This document shows positions 1-8,379 of a stretch of 64,000 nucleotides of DNA, piece by piece. How positions within the stretch are numbered: position 1 is the first letter of the stretch; the number at the start of each line of letters is the position of its first letter. A program made the translations under genes and the position numbers. The notes below the pieces were generated by a model. That model saw only the letters and a list, made by a program, of their open reading frames with translations, did not search any database and had not been told where the DNA came from. Source of the DNA: Bacteroidota bacterium (GTDB lineage: Bacteria > Bacteroidota > Ignavibacteria > Ignavibacteriales > Melioribacteraceae); assembly GCA_021820065.1 (NCBI GenBank), contig JAKAEE010000001.1:86906-150905 (forward strand). Reading direction: 5' to 3'.

Positions 1-1
1 T

Positions 2-1240
2 GCTTATCGGCAAGAAAACATTGCAATAACGGGTGAAGGAACTCTTGACGGGCAGGTGAAAGAATTTTGGCAGCTATGGAAATTAATTCATGACCGCGAT
101 AAAATAATTTTACGGAATATGGGAAAGCAATTAGTGCATGTTGAACAACGGCAATTTGGTAAAGGGCATTTCCTAAGACCAACATTTATAGAGCCGTATG
201 AATGCAAAAATGTTTTTATCGAAGGCATTACCGTTAAAAACAGTCCCTTCTGGACTATTCACCCCGTCTTATGTGAAAATGTAATTGTTAGAAAAGTTAC
301 TGTTGAAAAAGGAATGTCAAACGACGACGGCTGCGATCCAGAATCATCCAAAGATGTACTAATAGAAGACTGCTCATTTTTTACAAACGATGATAACATA
401 GCAATTAAAGCCGGAAGGGATAACGATGCATGGCTTGAAAATGGAGGCAAACCAAGCGAGAATATCATCATTAGAAATAACAAATTTATTGAAAGTGAAG
501 CCGGTGCAATTACAATTGGCAGCGAGATGTCCGGCAGCGTTAGAAATGTGTTTGCCGAGAATAATCATGTTCATAAAGCCGGGCAGGCTTTTTACATTAA
601 GTCAAATACTGATCGGGGCGGCGCCGTTGAAAATGTTTATGTAAGAAATATTTCTATTGATTCATGTACAAACCAAGCCGCACTTATTCAGTTAGATTAT
701 AAAGGAGCCGCAGCAGGAAAACATCCGTCTGAATTCAATAACTTTTATTTTGAAGACGTCAAATGTAATTTTGCAAAAATAGGGACGAGAATTTTCGGCT
801 TACCTTCAAAAACAATTAGCGATATTACTTTCAAAAACTTTGAAATAGAAAATGCGGAAAAAAGCACTGAAGTTTATTACACACAGAATCTTGTGTTCAA
901 CAATTTTGTAGTTAAGAAGATCACTGCCGTGCAGAAAGAATACCTTGGCTCCAATCAGAGCAGTGAAGAAAAAGAAGGAAGATTACACTGGAAAGATCTG
1001 CCTGCTGCGGTACAGAAAACGTTGTTGAGTATAATTAATTCTGTCATTGATACTAAAAAATCAGTGTCCGAAAAAGCACGCCAGGATGTAAAAGATGCTT
1101 TTGCCGCCGATCCAATGGTTACCGAAATTGAAAAGTTAATTATTAAAGGCAAAGTAATTTACAGAATAGAGAAAGACTTTGGAGACAATGACATAAAAGT
1201 GCAGATTGCTGAAGATGGAGAACTATTGATGAAAAATTAA
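2..1240 (+). CDS. Glycoside hydrolase family 28 (polygalacturonase-like) protein, 5' end cut by window edge
   Basis: This is a pectin/polygalacturonan-type hydrolase of the right-handed parallel beta-helix fold. The frame is open from base 2 and reads NIAITGEGTLDGQ before the first possible start, so the gene begins outside the window. GH28 landmarks follow in order: SNDDGCDPES (the NTD motif), FTNDDNIAIKAG (the catalytic DD pair), GSEMSG (where GHG is usual) and IKSNTDRGG (RIK region). The last ~90 residues, from about LPAAVQKTLL to the end, do not belong to the helix. Their pattern (VQKT..IEKLIIKGKVIYRIE..DGELL) resembles PepSY-like or BLIP-like domains, so an appended small domain is inferred. 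The substituted GHG motif makes the exact substrate uncertain. Confidence 0.8.
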   Translation, partial: AYRQENIAITGEGTLDGQVKEFWQLWKLIHDRDKIILRNMGKQLVHVEQRQFGKGHFLRPTFIEPYECKNVFIEGITVKNSPFWTIHPVLCENVIVRKVTVEKGMSNDDGCDPESSKDVLIEDCSFFTNDDNIAIKAGRDNDAWLENGGKPSENIIIRNNKFIESEAGAITIGSEMSGSVRNVFAENNHVHKAGQAFYIKSNTDRGGAVENVYVRNISIDSCTNQAALIQLDYKGAAAGKHPSEFNNFYFEDVKCNFAKIGTRIFGLPSKTISDITFKNFEIENAEKSTEVYYTQNLVFNNFVVKKITAVQKEYLGSNQSSEEKEGRLHWKDLPAAVQKTLLSIINSVIDTKKSVSEKARQDVKDAFAADPMVTEIEKLIIKGKVIYRIEKDFGDNDIKVQIAEDGELLMKN

Positions 1241-1406
1241 AGTATTGTTATAATGCTGACAAGCATTTGCCAATATTAGTCTGGGAGGCGGAGTGATAAT
1301 CAAAAATCTTAAATCGTCAATCCCCGCCTACCCAAATACGAAGTACGGCAGACAGGCTTGCTCTGAGATCAAAGTGATTTAAGAAGAACAGTAACAAGGT
1401 GCATAG

Positions 1407-2678
1407 ATGCCCAAAAAGAAATTAACAAAAGACAAAGCTAAGTCTCGGACTGTCACCTCAAAAAAATTTAAGAATAAGCCGGAACTCATTGCGGAACTTA
1501 AGGAAACAAAGCGGCTAATGAAGCATCTGCAATCTGAACTAAACAAGAAGAAGAATGTCAATGGATTAGTAGAAACATTCCGGTACGAGCGGAATCTTCT
1601 CCGCACATTGATTGATAATTTACCGGACTTGATTTATTTCAAAGATGCGAAGGGACGGTATGTTCTTAATAACCGCGCTCATTTACAATCGATCGGCGCA
1701 AAACATCAGGAAGATGTTTTGGGGAAGTCTACTTTTGATTACAACCCGCCTGAATTGGCTAAGAAATATTATGAAGATGAAATGCAAATAATCCATACCG
1801 GCGAGCCGCTGATTGGGAAAGAGGAAATTGCTTTGCATCGCGATACAGAAAAAAATTATTGGCATCTTACAAGCAAAATTCCATTGATAGATGCTCAGGG
1901 AAATATCACTGGGATAGTCGGTATCAGTAGAGATATAACCGAACGTAAGAAAGCCGAAGAGAAGATTTATAATTATACCGAAGAACTTAAGCAATTGAAC
2001 GCAACCAAAGACAGATTTTTTTCGATCATTGCTCATGATCTTAAAAACCCGTTTATCACAATCATGGGGTTTTCAGATTTGCTCCTTTCCGACTATGCTG
2101 AACTTTCAGATGAAGAAAGATTATTCTATTTAATGGAGATGAAAAAAACGGCAGAGCTGTCTCATAGCCTATTGCAGAATCTTTTACAGTGGTCACGATC
2201 GCAGACTGGCAGAATTGAATACAATCCACAAAGATTAGAGCTGATGAACTTAGTAAATAAAAATTTTCTTCTTCTAAAGAATACGGCGGAAAGAAAACAA
2301 ATCCAACTTCAGAATAAAATCCCAACGGCAATAACAGTTACTGCAGATGAAGATATGCTCGATACGGTTTTCCGTAATCTTCTTACAAATGCCGTTAAAT
2401 TCAGCAAGAAGTGGGGAATTATTTCTGTAGATGCAACACGAAGGGATGAGTTTTCGGAAGTATGTGTTTCCGATACAGGTGTGGGGATGGATGAAAAAAC
2501 AATGGATAAACTTTTTAGGTTGGATGTCACTTGCTCAACACAAGGTACTGCTAATGAAGAAGGAACCGGTTTGGGGTTAATACTTTGCAAAGAGTTTATC
2601 GAGAAAAACCAAGGCAAGATTTGGGTAGAAAGTGAAGTTGGTAAAGGAAGTAAGTTCTTTTTTACGCTGCCTCTTTAG
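1407..2678 (+). CDS. PAS-domain sensor histidine kinase
   Basis: A cytoplasmic-looking sensor kinase of 423 residues with no transmembrane segment. The lysine-rich N-terminus (1-30) leads into a short coiled coil (~30-60). A PAS domain follows (~65-175; LPDLIYFKD at the start, GIVGISRDITERKKAEE at the end). The HisKA dimerisation domain carries the phospho-acceptor His210 in SIIAHDLKNPF. The HATPase domain shows the N box NLLTNAVKFS (from residue 324), the G1 box DTGVGM (from 356) and the G2 box GTGLGL near the C-terminus. There is no receiver domain and no response regulator gene beside it, so it is an orphan kinase whose ligand and partner cannot be read from the sequence. The ATG at 1407 has an AAGG about 8 bases upstream. 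Confidence 0.93.
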   Translation: MPKKKLTKDKAKSRTVTSKKFKNKPELIAELKETKRLMKHLQSELNKKKNVNGLVETFRYERNLLRTLIDNLPDLIYFKDAKGRYVLNNRAHLQSIGAKHQEDVLGKSTFDYNPPELAKKYYEDEMQIIHTGEPLIGKEEIALHRDTEKNYWHLTSKIPLIDAQGNITGIVGISRDITERKKAEEKIYNYTEELKQLNATKDRFFSIIAHDLKNPFITIMGFSDLLLSDYAELSDEERLFYLMEMKKTAELSHSLLQNLLQWSRSQTGRIEYNPQRLELMNLVNKNFLLLKNTAERKQIQLQNKIPTAITVTADEDMLDTVFRNLLTNAVKFSKKWGIISVDATRRDEFSEVCVSDTGVGMDEKTMDKLFRLDVTCSTQGTANEEGTGLGLILCKEFIEKNQGKIWVESEVGKGSKFFFTLPL

Positions 2679-3240
2679 AAATAAATGAGTGGTCGCATGA
2701 ATGAATGATTTGTACTAATCACCATTTAATCTGACAACTCCCGTTGTTAGTTAAGTTTAAGCTGCAAGATCACGCCCAAGCATTTTCTTTTGTGCAAGAT
2801 GTTGGTTTGTAAAAATGTTTCCATCGGTGTTTTACCATTACAGTGTTTGCCGCTGTGTGGTCATCCATCATTGTAACTCTTCATCCACACGTCAATATCA
2901 TTCTGTTAATCTTCAAGCCTATTATAAATCTTTTTTCTGAAAGCTACTTGATAAAATTCATTCAGTATCGTTTTGTAAAAGCGTTCACAAATACCATTTG
3001 TTTGTAGTTGTTTTTCTTGTCCTCGGCATTTTGCGGTTCCTTTTTCTCTTCTTTGCCACATTAAATTTGCCTATTTTTTTGTCCAATTTTTGGGGTACGG
3101 CATAGCAATCCTTTTTAACACCATGTAATAACAGAAAAATTTAAGCGGGTTTCATCTTCAAATTTCACAAACGAAACTTTCGAAGAATCTTTTCCGTATG
3201 AATTGTAAATTTGTATTTACAAAATTGACGGCGGATCAGT
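2679..3240. other. Intergenic region: IS remnant plus first clpB-type leader
   Basis: This 562-base gap after the histidine kinase holds no intact gene. About 2712-3010 is the decayed transposase. About 3011-3103 is AT-rich sequence in which I recognise nothing. From 3104 onward the sequence closely matches the region upstream of the intact clpB gene. Confidence 0.75.
2747..3010 (-). pseudogene. Decayed transposase, integrase-core C-terminal fragment
   Basis: Read on the minus strand, this stretch gives LQTNGICERFYKTILNEFYQ, then a stop codon, then W-x3-YN-x-G, another stop, PHSGKHCNGKTPMETF and a final stop at 2747. This is the end of an rve-type integrase core as found in IS3/IS481-like transposases. 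The third catalytic acidic residue (E of ICERF) is present, but two in-frame stops and the lack of the upstream part show it is dead. The bases just beyond the stop (about 2712-2746) read TTGTCAGATT on the minus strand and could be the old IS end. It lies immediately upstream of the duplicated clpB promoter region. Confidence 0.8.
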
Positions 3241-3357
3241 ATGGCGTTTAACTTCAACAAGTTTACGGTAAAAGCTCAAGAGACTATTGAGAACGCGGTT
3301 GAGATTGCGCAGAACTATAACAATCAGATAGTTGAACCCGAGCACATACTCGCCGCA
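3104..3357 (+). repeat. Direct repeat copy A: clpB leader and first ~39 codons
   Basis: Aligned by eye, this copy matches 8125-8379 over the non-coding leader and the first 39 clpB codons. The 117 coding bases differ at about 20 positions, mostly synonymous, leaving 5 amino-acid changes. Similarity stops abruptly after HILAA (3357). The longest shared exact block is the 24 bases at 3325-3348 (8347-8370 in copy B). The dominance of silent changes suggests that this copy evolved as part of a working clpB before it was cut off, rather than being a recent tandem copy. Confidence 0.88.
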
Positions 3358-3462
3358 AAATTTGCATTATTAATAGAAACGTTCATAAAACTTCTTGTTA
3401 TTTCCCCAAATTATGATAAATTTATGGAGTATCGTTCCATAAATTTTGCTCAAAAATCATGA
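3241..3462 (+). pseudogene. Truncated clpB 5' fragment running into foreign sequence
   Basis: Residues 1-39 ([13 protein letters not shown]...EPEHILAA) are the start of the ClpB N-domain and match the intact ClpB at 8263 with five substitutions. The remaining 34 residues (KFALLIETFIKLL...) match nothing in ClpB and are translated from the island side of the junction. The frame ends in a TGA that overlaps the start of the next gene (ATGA, 3459-3462). No AAA module is present, so this cannot be a disaggregase. If translated, it would act as a leader peptide coupling the ATPase gene to a clpB-type promoter (inference). Confidence 0.85.
3418..3446. promoter_or_regulatory. Perfect 11-bp inverted repeat before the DUF4143 ATPase
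   Basis: AAATTTATGGA at 3418-3428 is mirrored exactly by TCCATAAATTT at 3436-3446 around a 7-base spacer. The structure ends 12 bases before the ATPase start codon and just inside the island's left edge. It could be an operator, a hairpin controlling translation, or an element end; nothing here decides between these. Confidence 0.55.
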
Positions 3463-4586
3463 TTGCTCGAATTTTTAAGCTCCCTGACTTAGTTAAGAAA
3501 CAAAAAGTATTGGTTATTTATGGCCCCCGAAGATCTGGCAAAACTACATTAATTAACCAATTTCTTTCGAACACATTTCTGAAATACAAATTGGATTCGG
3601 GAGATAATATACGGACACGGCAAATTCTAGGCTCACAAGATTTTGGGCTAATTAATACATACGCAGAAGGTTATGAGCTGCTTGTGATAGACGAAGCTCA
3701 ACAAATAAAAAATATCGGAAAGGGATTAAAGATATTAATTGATAATAATCCCGACCTCCAAGTAATAGTAACCGGCTCATCATCATTCGATCTCTCGCAA
3801 CAAATTGGCGAGCCCTTAACCGGAAGAAAAAGAACTATCTATCTTTACCCGTTTGCCCAAGAAGAACTCCTCGGTAAATTCAATAAGTATGAACTCAAGG
3901 AAAAACTAGAGGATTTTCTTATTTTTGGTTCATACCCGGAAGTTGTTACTTCGGAAAAACGCTCCGACAAAATTGAAATATTAGACGAACTAGTAAATTC
4001 ATATTTACTTAAAGACATTCTGGCAGTAGAAAATATTAGGGGTTCTAAAACGCTTTTTGATCTTGTGAAACTGCTCGCTTTTCAAATTGGGAATGAAGTC
4101 TCATTAAACGAACTAGCAGTGCAACTCAAAATCGATGTGAAAACTGTCGGACGGTACATTGATATCTTAGAAAAAGGTTTTGTAATAAAACGCTTGAGTG
4201 CTTTTAGTAGAAATTTACGGAATGAAATAGCAAAAAAATCAAAATACTACTTTTGGGATAACGGAATTAGAAACGGTGTAATCCTCCAATTCAATCCGCT
4301 AAATCTTAGAAATGATGTTGGACAGTTATTTGAAAATTTCATGATGCTTGAAAGGACAAAATTCCTATCGAATAATTTCATTCATGCACAATCATATTTT
4401 TGGCGGACCTATGAAGGATGGGAAATTGATCTGGTGGAAGAAAGAGAAGGTAATTTATCGGCGGTAGAATTTAAATTTTCTGCAAATGCACGTGTAAACC
4501 CGCCTAAAAATTTTCTTGCCAAATATGATAACTCCGGGTTTGTTCATTATAACTCACAGAACTATCTTGAATTCATTTTAAAATGA
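3459..4586 (+). CDS. AAA+ ATPase with DUF4143 domain
   Basis: A 375-residue member of the widespread AAA_14/DUF4143 family, whose cellular role is not established. The Walker A motif is GPRRSGKT (22-29), Walker B is LLVIDEAQ (~74-81), and a sensor-type ITGSSSF lies ~109-115. The C-terminal DUF4143 part contains YFWDNGIRN and ends in an E-I-D...VEFKFS arrangement resembling a PD-(D/E)XK nuclease core. The start overlaps the stop of the clpB fragment by four bases, so expression may be driven by the borrowed clpB leader. No strong Shine-Dalgarno sequence is visible at the ATG. Genes of this family are frequently mobile, in keeping with the island setting. Confidence 0.9.
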   Translation: MIARIFKLPDLVKKQKVLVIYGPRRSGKTTLINQFLSNTFLKYKLDSGDNIRTRQILGSQDFGLINTYAEGYELLVIDEAQQIKNIGKGLKILIDNNPDLQVIVTGSSSFDLSQQIGEPLTGRKRTIYLYPFAQEELLGKFNKYELKEKLEDFLIFGSYPEVVTSEKRSDKIEILDELVNSYLLKDILAVENIRGSKTLFDLVKLLAFQIGNEVSLNELAVQLKIDVKTVGRYIDILEKGFVIKRLSAFSRNLRNEIAKKSKYYFWDNGIRNGVILQFNPLNLRNDVGQLFENFMMLERTKFLSNNFIHAQSYFWRTYEGWEIDLVEEREGNLSAVEFKFSANARVNPPKNFLAKYDNSGFVHYNSQNYLEFILK

Positions 4587-4629
4587 TTGCGAAGCCATTA
4601 ACAACATTTTGATTGAAAGGGAAGTAAGT

Positions 4630-7320
4630 ATGAAAACCGATTACATCATCCCCGATATTTTGGAAATCAAGGAGAAGTATATTAAATCTGAAATCGTTTA
4701 TCGCAGCGGGCAAAGACTGGTAAATAATGAAATGTGCACTCTTGTAAGCGAAGCCGGCAATAAGTTTAATTTTCTTATCGAAGACAGGTTTGATGATTTC
4801 AACGTAACAATTTCCCTAATCCTAAAAAACTCCGCTTCGCAAGCTGATTTATCGTTTCAGTGCAGCTGCGCCTCACGATTTGACTGCTGCCCTCATTCAG
4901 CGGCTGCACTTATTTTGCTTAGAATAAAGTATGGCGAAGAAAAAAGTAAATCCTCTTTAGAAAGCAGCCAGTACACTAAAAAGGAAATGATAAAACGAGT
5001 TTTAAAAGAAAGACATGAAAAAGCCGCCAAAGAAAAATTTGAAATTCGATTAGGCGATAATATTCACGGCTTTCATAAAATAAAAACCGAAGGCGGGAGA
5101 ATTTATGAAATTACAATAAGAGATTTTGATTCGGGCAACGGTTATTGCTCGTGTCCCGATTTCAAGACAAACAAGCTTGGAACTTGCAAGCATTTAATTT
5201 TTGCAGTCGATCATCTGAAAAAGAAATACAAAAACTTGAGGTCCCTGCAAAATCAAGATTACCCGGTAATCGAAATTTATTGCGACCCTCATTACGATTA
5301 CAATATCACTTGTTATTATGAACGGAAACTTCCGTCGGAAATTGATACGTTGATTAATAAATATTTTAACAGCAGCCAATATATCCTGCCGGAAAAGTAT
5401 TCCATGTTTTTAAAGTTTATTGATGATGCGCGGGAGTTCAAATCCATTTTAATCCGCCCGGAGGTAATTAAAAAGATAGATAAATATTTTGAGAATCAAT
5501 CGCTTAAACAATTAGGCGGCAAGGTTACACCCAACTTTTCCAAGATCAAAGCGAAGTTGTTCGATTACCAGAAGGAGGGCATCACCTTCTCTTTATTCAA
5601 AAAAGGAAATATTATTGCCGACGAAATGGGGTTGGGCAAAACGCTTCAGGCAATTGCAGTAGCGGTTTTGAAGAAAGATATTTACGGAATAAACAAAACG
5701 TTAATTGTTTGTCCGGCATCCTTAAAATACCAGTGGAAAAAGGAAATAGAACGCTATACAAACGAAAAGGCAATTATAGTTGAAGGCATACGAAGTGAAA
5801 GACATTCGCTTTATAAAAGCGCGGGAGAGTTCTTTATTATTGCCAACTATGAAGCAGTGATGCGGGATATAACCGTTATCTGTCAGTATCCACCCGATAT
5901 GATTATTCTTGATGAAGCGCAGAAAATAAAAAATTACGATACCAAGACTTCCTATGCGGTAAAGTCAATACCCAAAAAACATTCTCTGGTAATTACCGGA
6001 ACTCCGCTTGAAAATAATCTGCTCGATTTGTATTCGATAATGAATTTTATCGATCCCGAAGTCTTGGCTCCGCAGTGGGAGTTCTCAATGAACCACTGCT
6101 ATTTCGATAAGACAAAGAAGAGCATGATAACCGGCTATTATAATTTACAGGAGCTTAAAAATAAATTAGCCGGCTACATTATACGACGCGAAAAAGCAGA
6201 TGTTATAAAAGAGCTGCCTGCAGTGCAGGAAGTTCTAGTTCCCGTTGAACTACATCCGGCACAGGCAGAAATTCATTCCGGATTTGCAAGATCGCTTGCG
6301 CCCATTCTGCATAAGAAACATAAAACCGTTTACGACATGCAGCGCATCCAGCAAATACTGATCAATATGCGCATGGTATGCGATTCAACTTTTTTGATTG
6401 ATAAAGAAACAAATCATTCTCCCAAACTGGAAGAATTGGAAACCATTCTTTTGGAAAAGTTGAGTATTAAAGAGAAAAAAAGGAAAGTGATAATTTTCTC
6501 GGAATGGAAATCGATGCTGCATTTAATAGGCAGGATGTTGAGTTCGAACGGGATTCAGTACGTTGCTCTTTCCGGCGATGTACCGGTAAAAAAAAGAGAT
6601 TTACTGATTGATGAGTTTGCAAATAACCCGGATACACTTGTATTCCTTTCCACTGAAGCCGGCGGCTTAGGATTAAATTTGCAGTTTGCCGATACGGTTA
6701 TCAACTTCGATTTACCATGGAACCCTGCGAAAAAAAATCAAAGGATAGGACGAATAAATCGTATCGGTCAAAAAAATCCCAAACTAACGGCGATTAATAT
6801 GATCGCCCTGAATAGCATAGAACATAATATCGCAAATGGAATTGTTGTCAAGGAAGCTTTATTCAACGCTGTTTTAAATAACGCCGACCTAACCGAGGAG
6901 GTCGATTTTGCAGCTAAAGGAAGATCTACATTTATTGAGCATGTTCAAAAAATGATTCAACCGGTTGAATCGCCCTCCATAGAAGTTGAAGAACCTGTTG
7001 ATGGGACTGCAGAAGAGATTATGAACGAAGTTGGCGGACTGAATGAACCGGTACAGCTTGAAGACGCATTCGAAAATATCGACGCAGCCATATCGGCATC
7101 CATAAAAATATCCGAATCCACATTGAGAGAACAAACGGAAAAATCTCATAGGCAACCAATACCTCAGGAAATTGAAACTACATTAAACCAGGGAATGCAA
7201 TTTCTGAACGGACTTTTTAAAATGGCTACTGGCAAGGAATTAATTGCAGAAGGGCGAGGAATAACGGTAAACCGGGAGACCGGCGAAGTGACAATGAAAT
7301 TTAAGCTGCCCGAATTCTGA
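4630..7320 (+). CDS. SWIM zinc-finger SNF2-family helicase/ATPase
   Basis: A large (896-residue) DNA-dependent ATPase of the SNF2 superfamily. Two SWIM fingers (CxC...CxH) stand at ~C78 (CSCASRFDCCPH) and ~C173 (CSCPDF...GTCKH). The motor follows: motif I DEMGLGKT (331-338), motif II DEAQ (428-431), ITGTPLEN (motif III), and motif VI QRIGRINRIGQ (from ~704). The tail of ~150 residues is acidic and not recognised. I chose the ATG at 4630 because GAAAGGGAAG lies just before it; an in-frame TTG at 4609 is possible. Such proteins translocate on or remodel protein-DNA complexes, and many prokaryotic relatives sit in defence or mobile islands, but the task of this one is unknown. It ends 40 bases from the convergent MNT gene. 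Confidence 0.92.
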   Translation: MKTDYIIPDILEIKEKYIKSEIVYRSGQRLVNNEMCTLVSEAGNKFNFLIEDRFDDFNVTISLILKNSASQADLSFQCSCASRFDCCPHSAAALILLRIKYGEEKSKSSLESSQYTKKEMIKRVLKERHEKAAKEKFEIRLGDNIHGFHKIKTEGGRIYEITIRDFDSGNGYCSCPDFKTNKLGTCKHLIFAVDHLKKKYKNLRSLQNQDYPVIEIYCDPHYDYNITCYYERKLPSEIDTLINKYFNSSQYILPEKYSMFLKFIDDAREFKSILIRPEVIKKIDKYFENQSLKQLGGKVTPNFSKIKAKLFDYQKEGITFSLFKKGNIIADEMGLGKTLQAIAVAVLKKDIYGINKTLIVCPASLKYQWKKEIERYTNEKAIIVEGIRSERHSLYKSAGEFFIIANYEAVMRDITVICQYPPDMIILDEAQKIKNYDTKTSYAVKSIPKKHSLVITGTPLENNLLDLYSIMNFIDPEVLAPQWEFSMNHCYFDKTKKSMITGYYNLQELKNKLAGYIIRREKADVIKELPAVQEVLVPVELHPAQAEIHSGFARSLAPILHKKHKTVYDMQRIQQILINMRMVCDSTFLIDKETNHSPKLEELETILLEKLSIKEKKRKVIIFSEWKSMLHLIGRMLSSNGIQYVALSGDVPVKKRDLLIDEFANNPDTLVFLSTEAGGLGLNLQFADTVINFDLPWNPAKKNQRIGRINRIGQKNPKLTAINMIALNSIEHNIANGIVVKEALFNAVLNNADLTEEVDFAAKGRSTFIEHVQKMIQPVESPSIEVEEPVDGTAEEIMNEVGGLNEPVQLEDAFENIDAAISASIKISESTLREQTEKSHRQPIPQEIETTLNQGMQFLNGLFKMATGKELIAEGRGITVNRETGEVTMKFKLPEF

Positions 7321-7360
7321 CCTTTTTATATTACTTAAAGAAACAGAATCAATATAAGTA

Positions 7361-7681
7361 TTAAGCGGCTATTTCAATTCCTTGTTCTTTAACCACGGCA
7401 ATAATAGGAGACATATCATCAGTCTGAAATCTTTTTTCTCCAACGATAATTGGCTCAATTCTATAATTTGTGCGTGTGGCAGATAACCAAATATCCGGCA
7501 AATATTGATCTGTGTCCTCATCAAATAACGGTGACACTAACATCAAATCAATATCACTTTCTTCAGTTGCAGTATTATTTGCTTGGCTGCCGAAAAGAAA
7601 TGACCTTGAAATATAAATTCCTTTTTCCGACAGCTCATGCAAATAATCTTTAATAATATTTATAATTTCTGTACTAGCCAA
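7361..7681 (-). CDS. MNT-type minimal nucleotidyltransferase (antitoxin of a HEPN/MNT pair)
   Basis: A 106-residue minimal nucleotidyltransferase. The family signature GSx10DxD is intact (FGSQ from residue 30, D43 and D45 in SDIDL). In the characterised HEPN/MNT modules the MNT partner neutralises the HEPN RNase, in known cases by AMPylation; that role is inferred here. Its predicted TTG start lies inside the end of the HEPN gene, giving a 22-base overlap and probable translational coupling. No ATG fits the family start, so the start is moderately certain. The pair faces the SNF2 gene tail-to-tail. Confidence 0.85.
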   Translation of the reverse strand: MASTEIINIIKDYLHELSEKGIYISRSFLFGSQANNTATEESDIDLMLVSPLFDEDTDQYLPDIWLSATRTNYRIEPIIVGEKRFQTDDMSPIIAVVKEQGIEIAA

Positions 7682-8046
7682 TCAAGTAATTCCTTTGTCT
7701 GATTCAAATATCCATTTGCTACCTCTTTAGACGGAGTTGCAAGAAAACTATCGGGATATCTGCCTTCGATAAGGTACCCCATTAGTGCTATTAAAGTTCG
7801 TTTATGTTTTTCAGTGAAAACTAAATTGGTCTTTTTCATCAGGTAGATCAGATCATGTGTTTTAGGAGCTAAACTTTCAGTGCTCTTAACAAAATTTGCC
7901 TTTAATAATTTTTCAATTGTTAAATGGCAGAAGAACAGGCCGTGAACCAACTTATTATTGTTTATCAAAAGCTCTGCAGTTTCAAAATCCGCTAAAGCTG
8001 TCGTTTTCCAATACTCTATCTGTTTTTCTAAATTCAATACGCTCAA
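7660..8046 (-). CDS. HEPN-domain protein (toxin of a HEPN/MNT pair)
   Basis: A small all-helical protein of 128 residues. Typical HEPN segments are LADFETAELL, FFCHLTIEKLLKA, PKTHDL and IEGRYPDS. A textbook Rx4-6H RNase motif is not obvious; the conserved His of KTHDL and Arg of GRYPD are the most likely functional residues. It is first in the leftward pair, with the MNT gene overlapping its 3' end, the usual order for this toxin-antitoxin class. The predicted start is TTG (8046), with a second TTG three codons later (8037), because no ATG occurs at the right place. Toxicity is inferred from family and context only. Confidence 0.8.
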   Translation of the reverse strand: MSVLNLEKQIEYWKTTALADFETAELLINNNKLVHGLFFCHLTIEKLLKANFVKSTESLAPKTHDLIYLMKKTNLVFTEKHKRTLIALMGYLIEGRYPDSFLATPSKEVANGYLNQTKELLDWLVQKL

Positions 8047-8124
8047 AGACTATTCTTTAATTTTTTGCTTTTATGTAAAATACATTATTGAAATCCATTT
8101 TACAACAACAACATAGGGTTCGAG

Positions 8125-8379
8125 GCAATCCTTATTTAACACCATGTTAATAACAGAAAAATTTAAGCGGGTTTTATCTTCAAATTTCACAAACGAAATT
8201 TTTTAAGAATCTTTTTTGTACGAATTGTAAATTTGCGCTTATAAAATTGACGGCGGAACAGTATGGCATTCAATCCCAACAAGTTTACTGTGAAAGCGCA
8301 AGAATCGATTCAGAATGCAATTGAGATTGCACAAAACTATAACAACCAGATAGTTGAACCCGAGCACATATTTGCCGCA
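8125..8379 (+). repeat. Direct repeat copy B: leader and first ~39 codons of intact clpB
   Basis: This copy is continuous with the full clpB gene. It pairs with 3104-3357 from the GCAATCCTT block through the initiation codon to about codon 39. Because the non-coding leader is as well matched as the coding part, a functional promoter region probably lies inside both copies; the shared TGTAAATTTG about 40 bases before ATG is a candidate element. Confidence 0.88.

Larger units (their letters stand above)
3358..8124. mobile_element. Putative island inserted at the 5' end of clpB
   Basis: The interval between the two clpB 5' copies carries four genes unrelated to clpB: a DUF4143 ATPase, a SWIM/SNF2 helicase, and a leftward HEPN/MNT pair. 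The left junction falls inside clpB codon ~40, and an intact clpB with its own leader resumes on the right. This is the layout expected for an element that integrates into a gene's 5' end and restores it. No integrase lies inside; only a decayed transposase sits outside the left repeat. The boundary assignment and mobility are inference. Confidence 0.45.
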
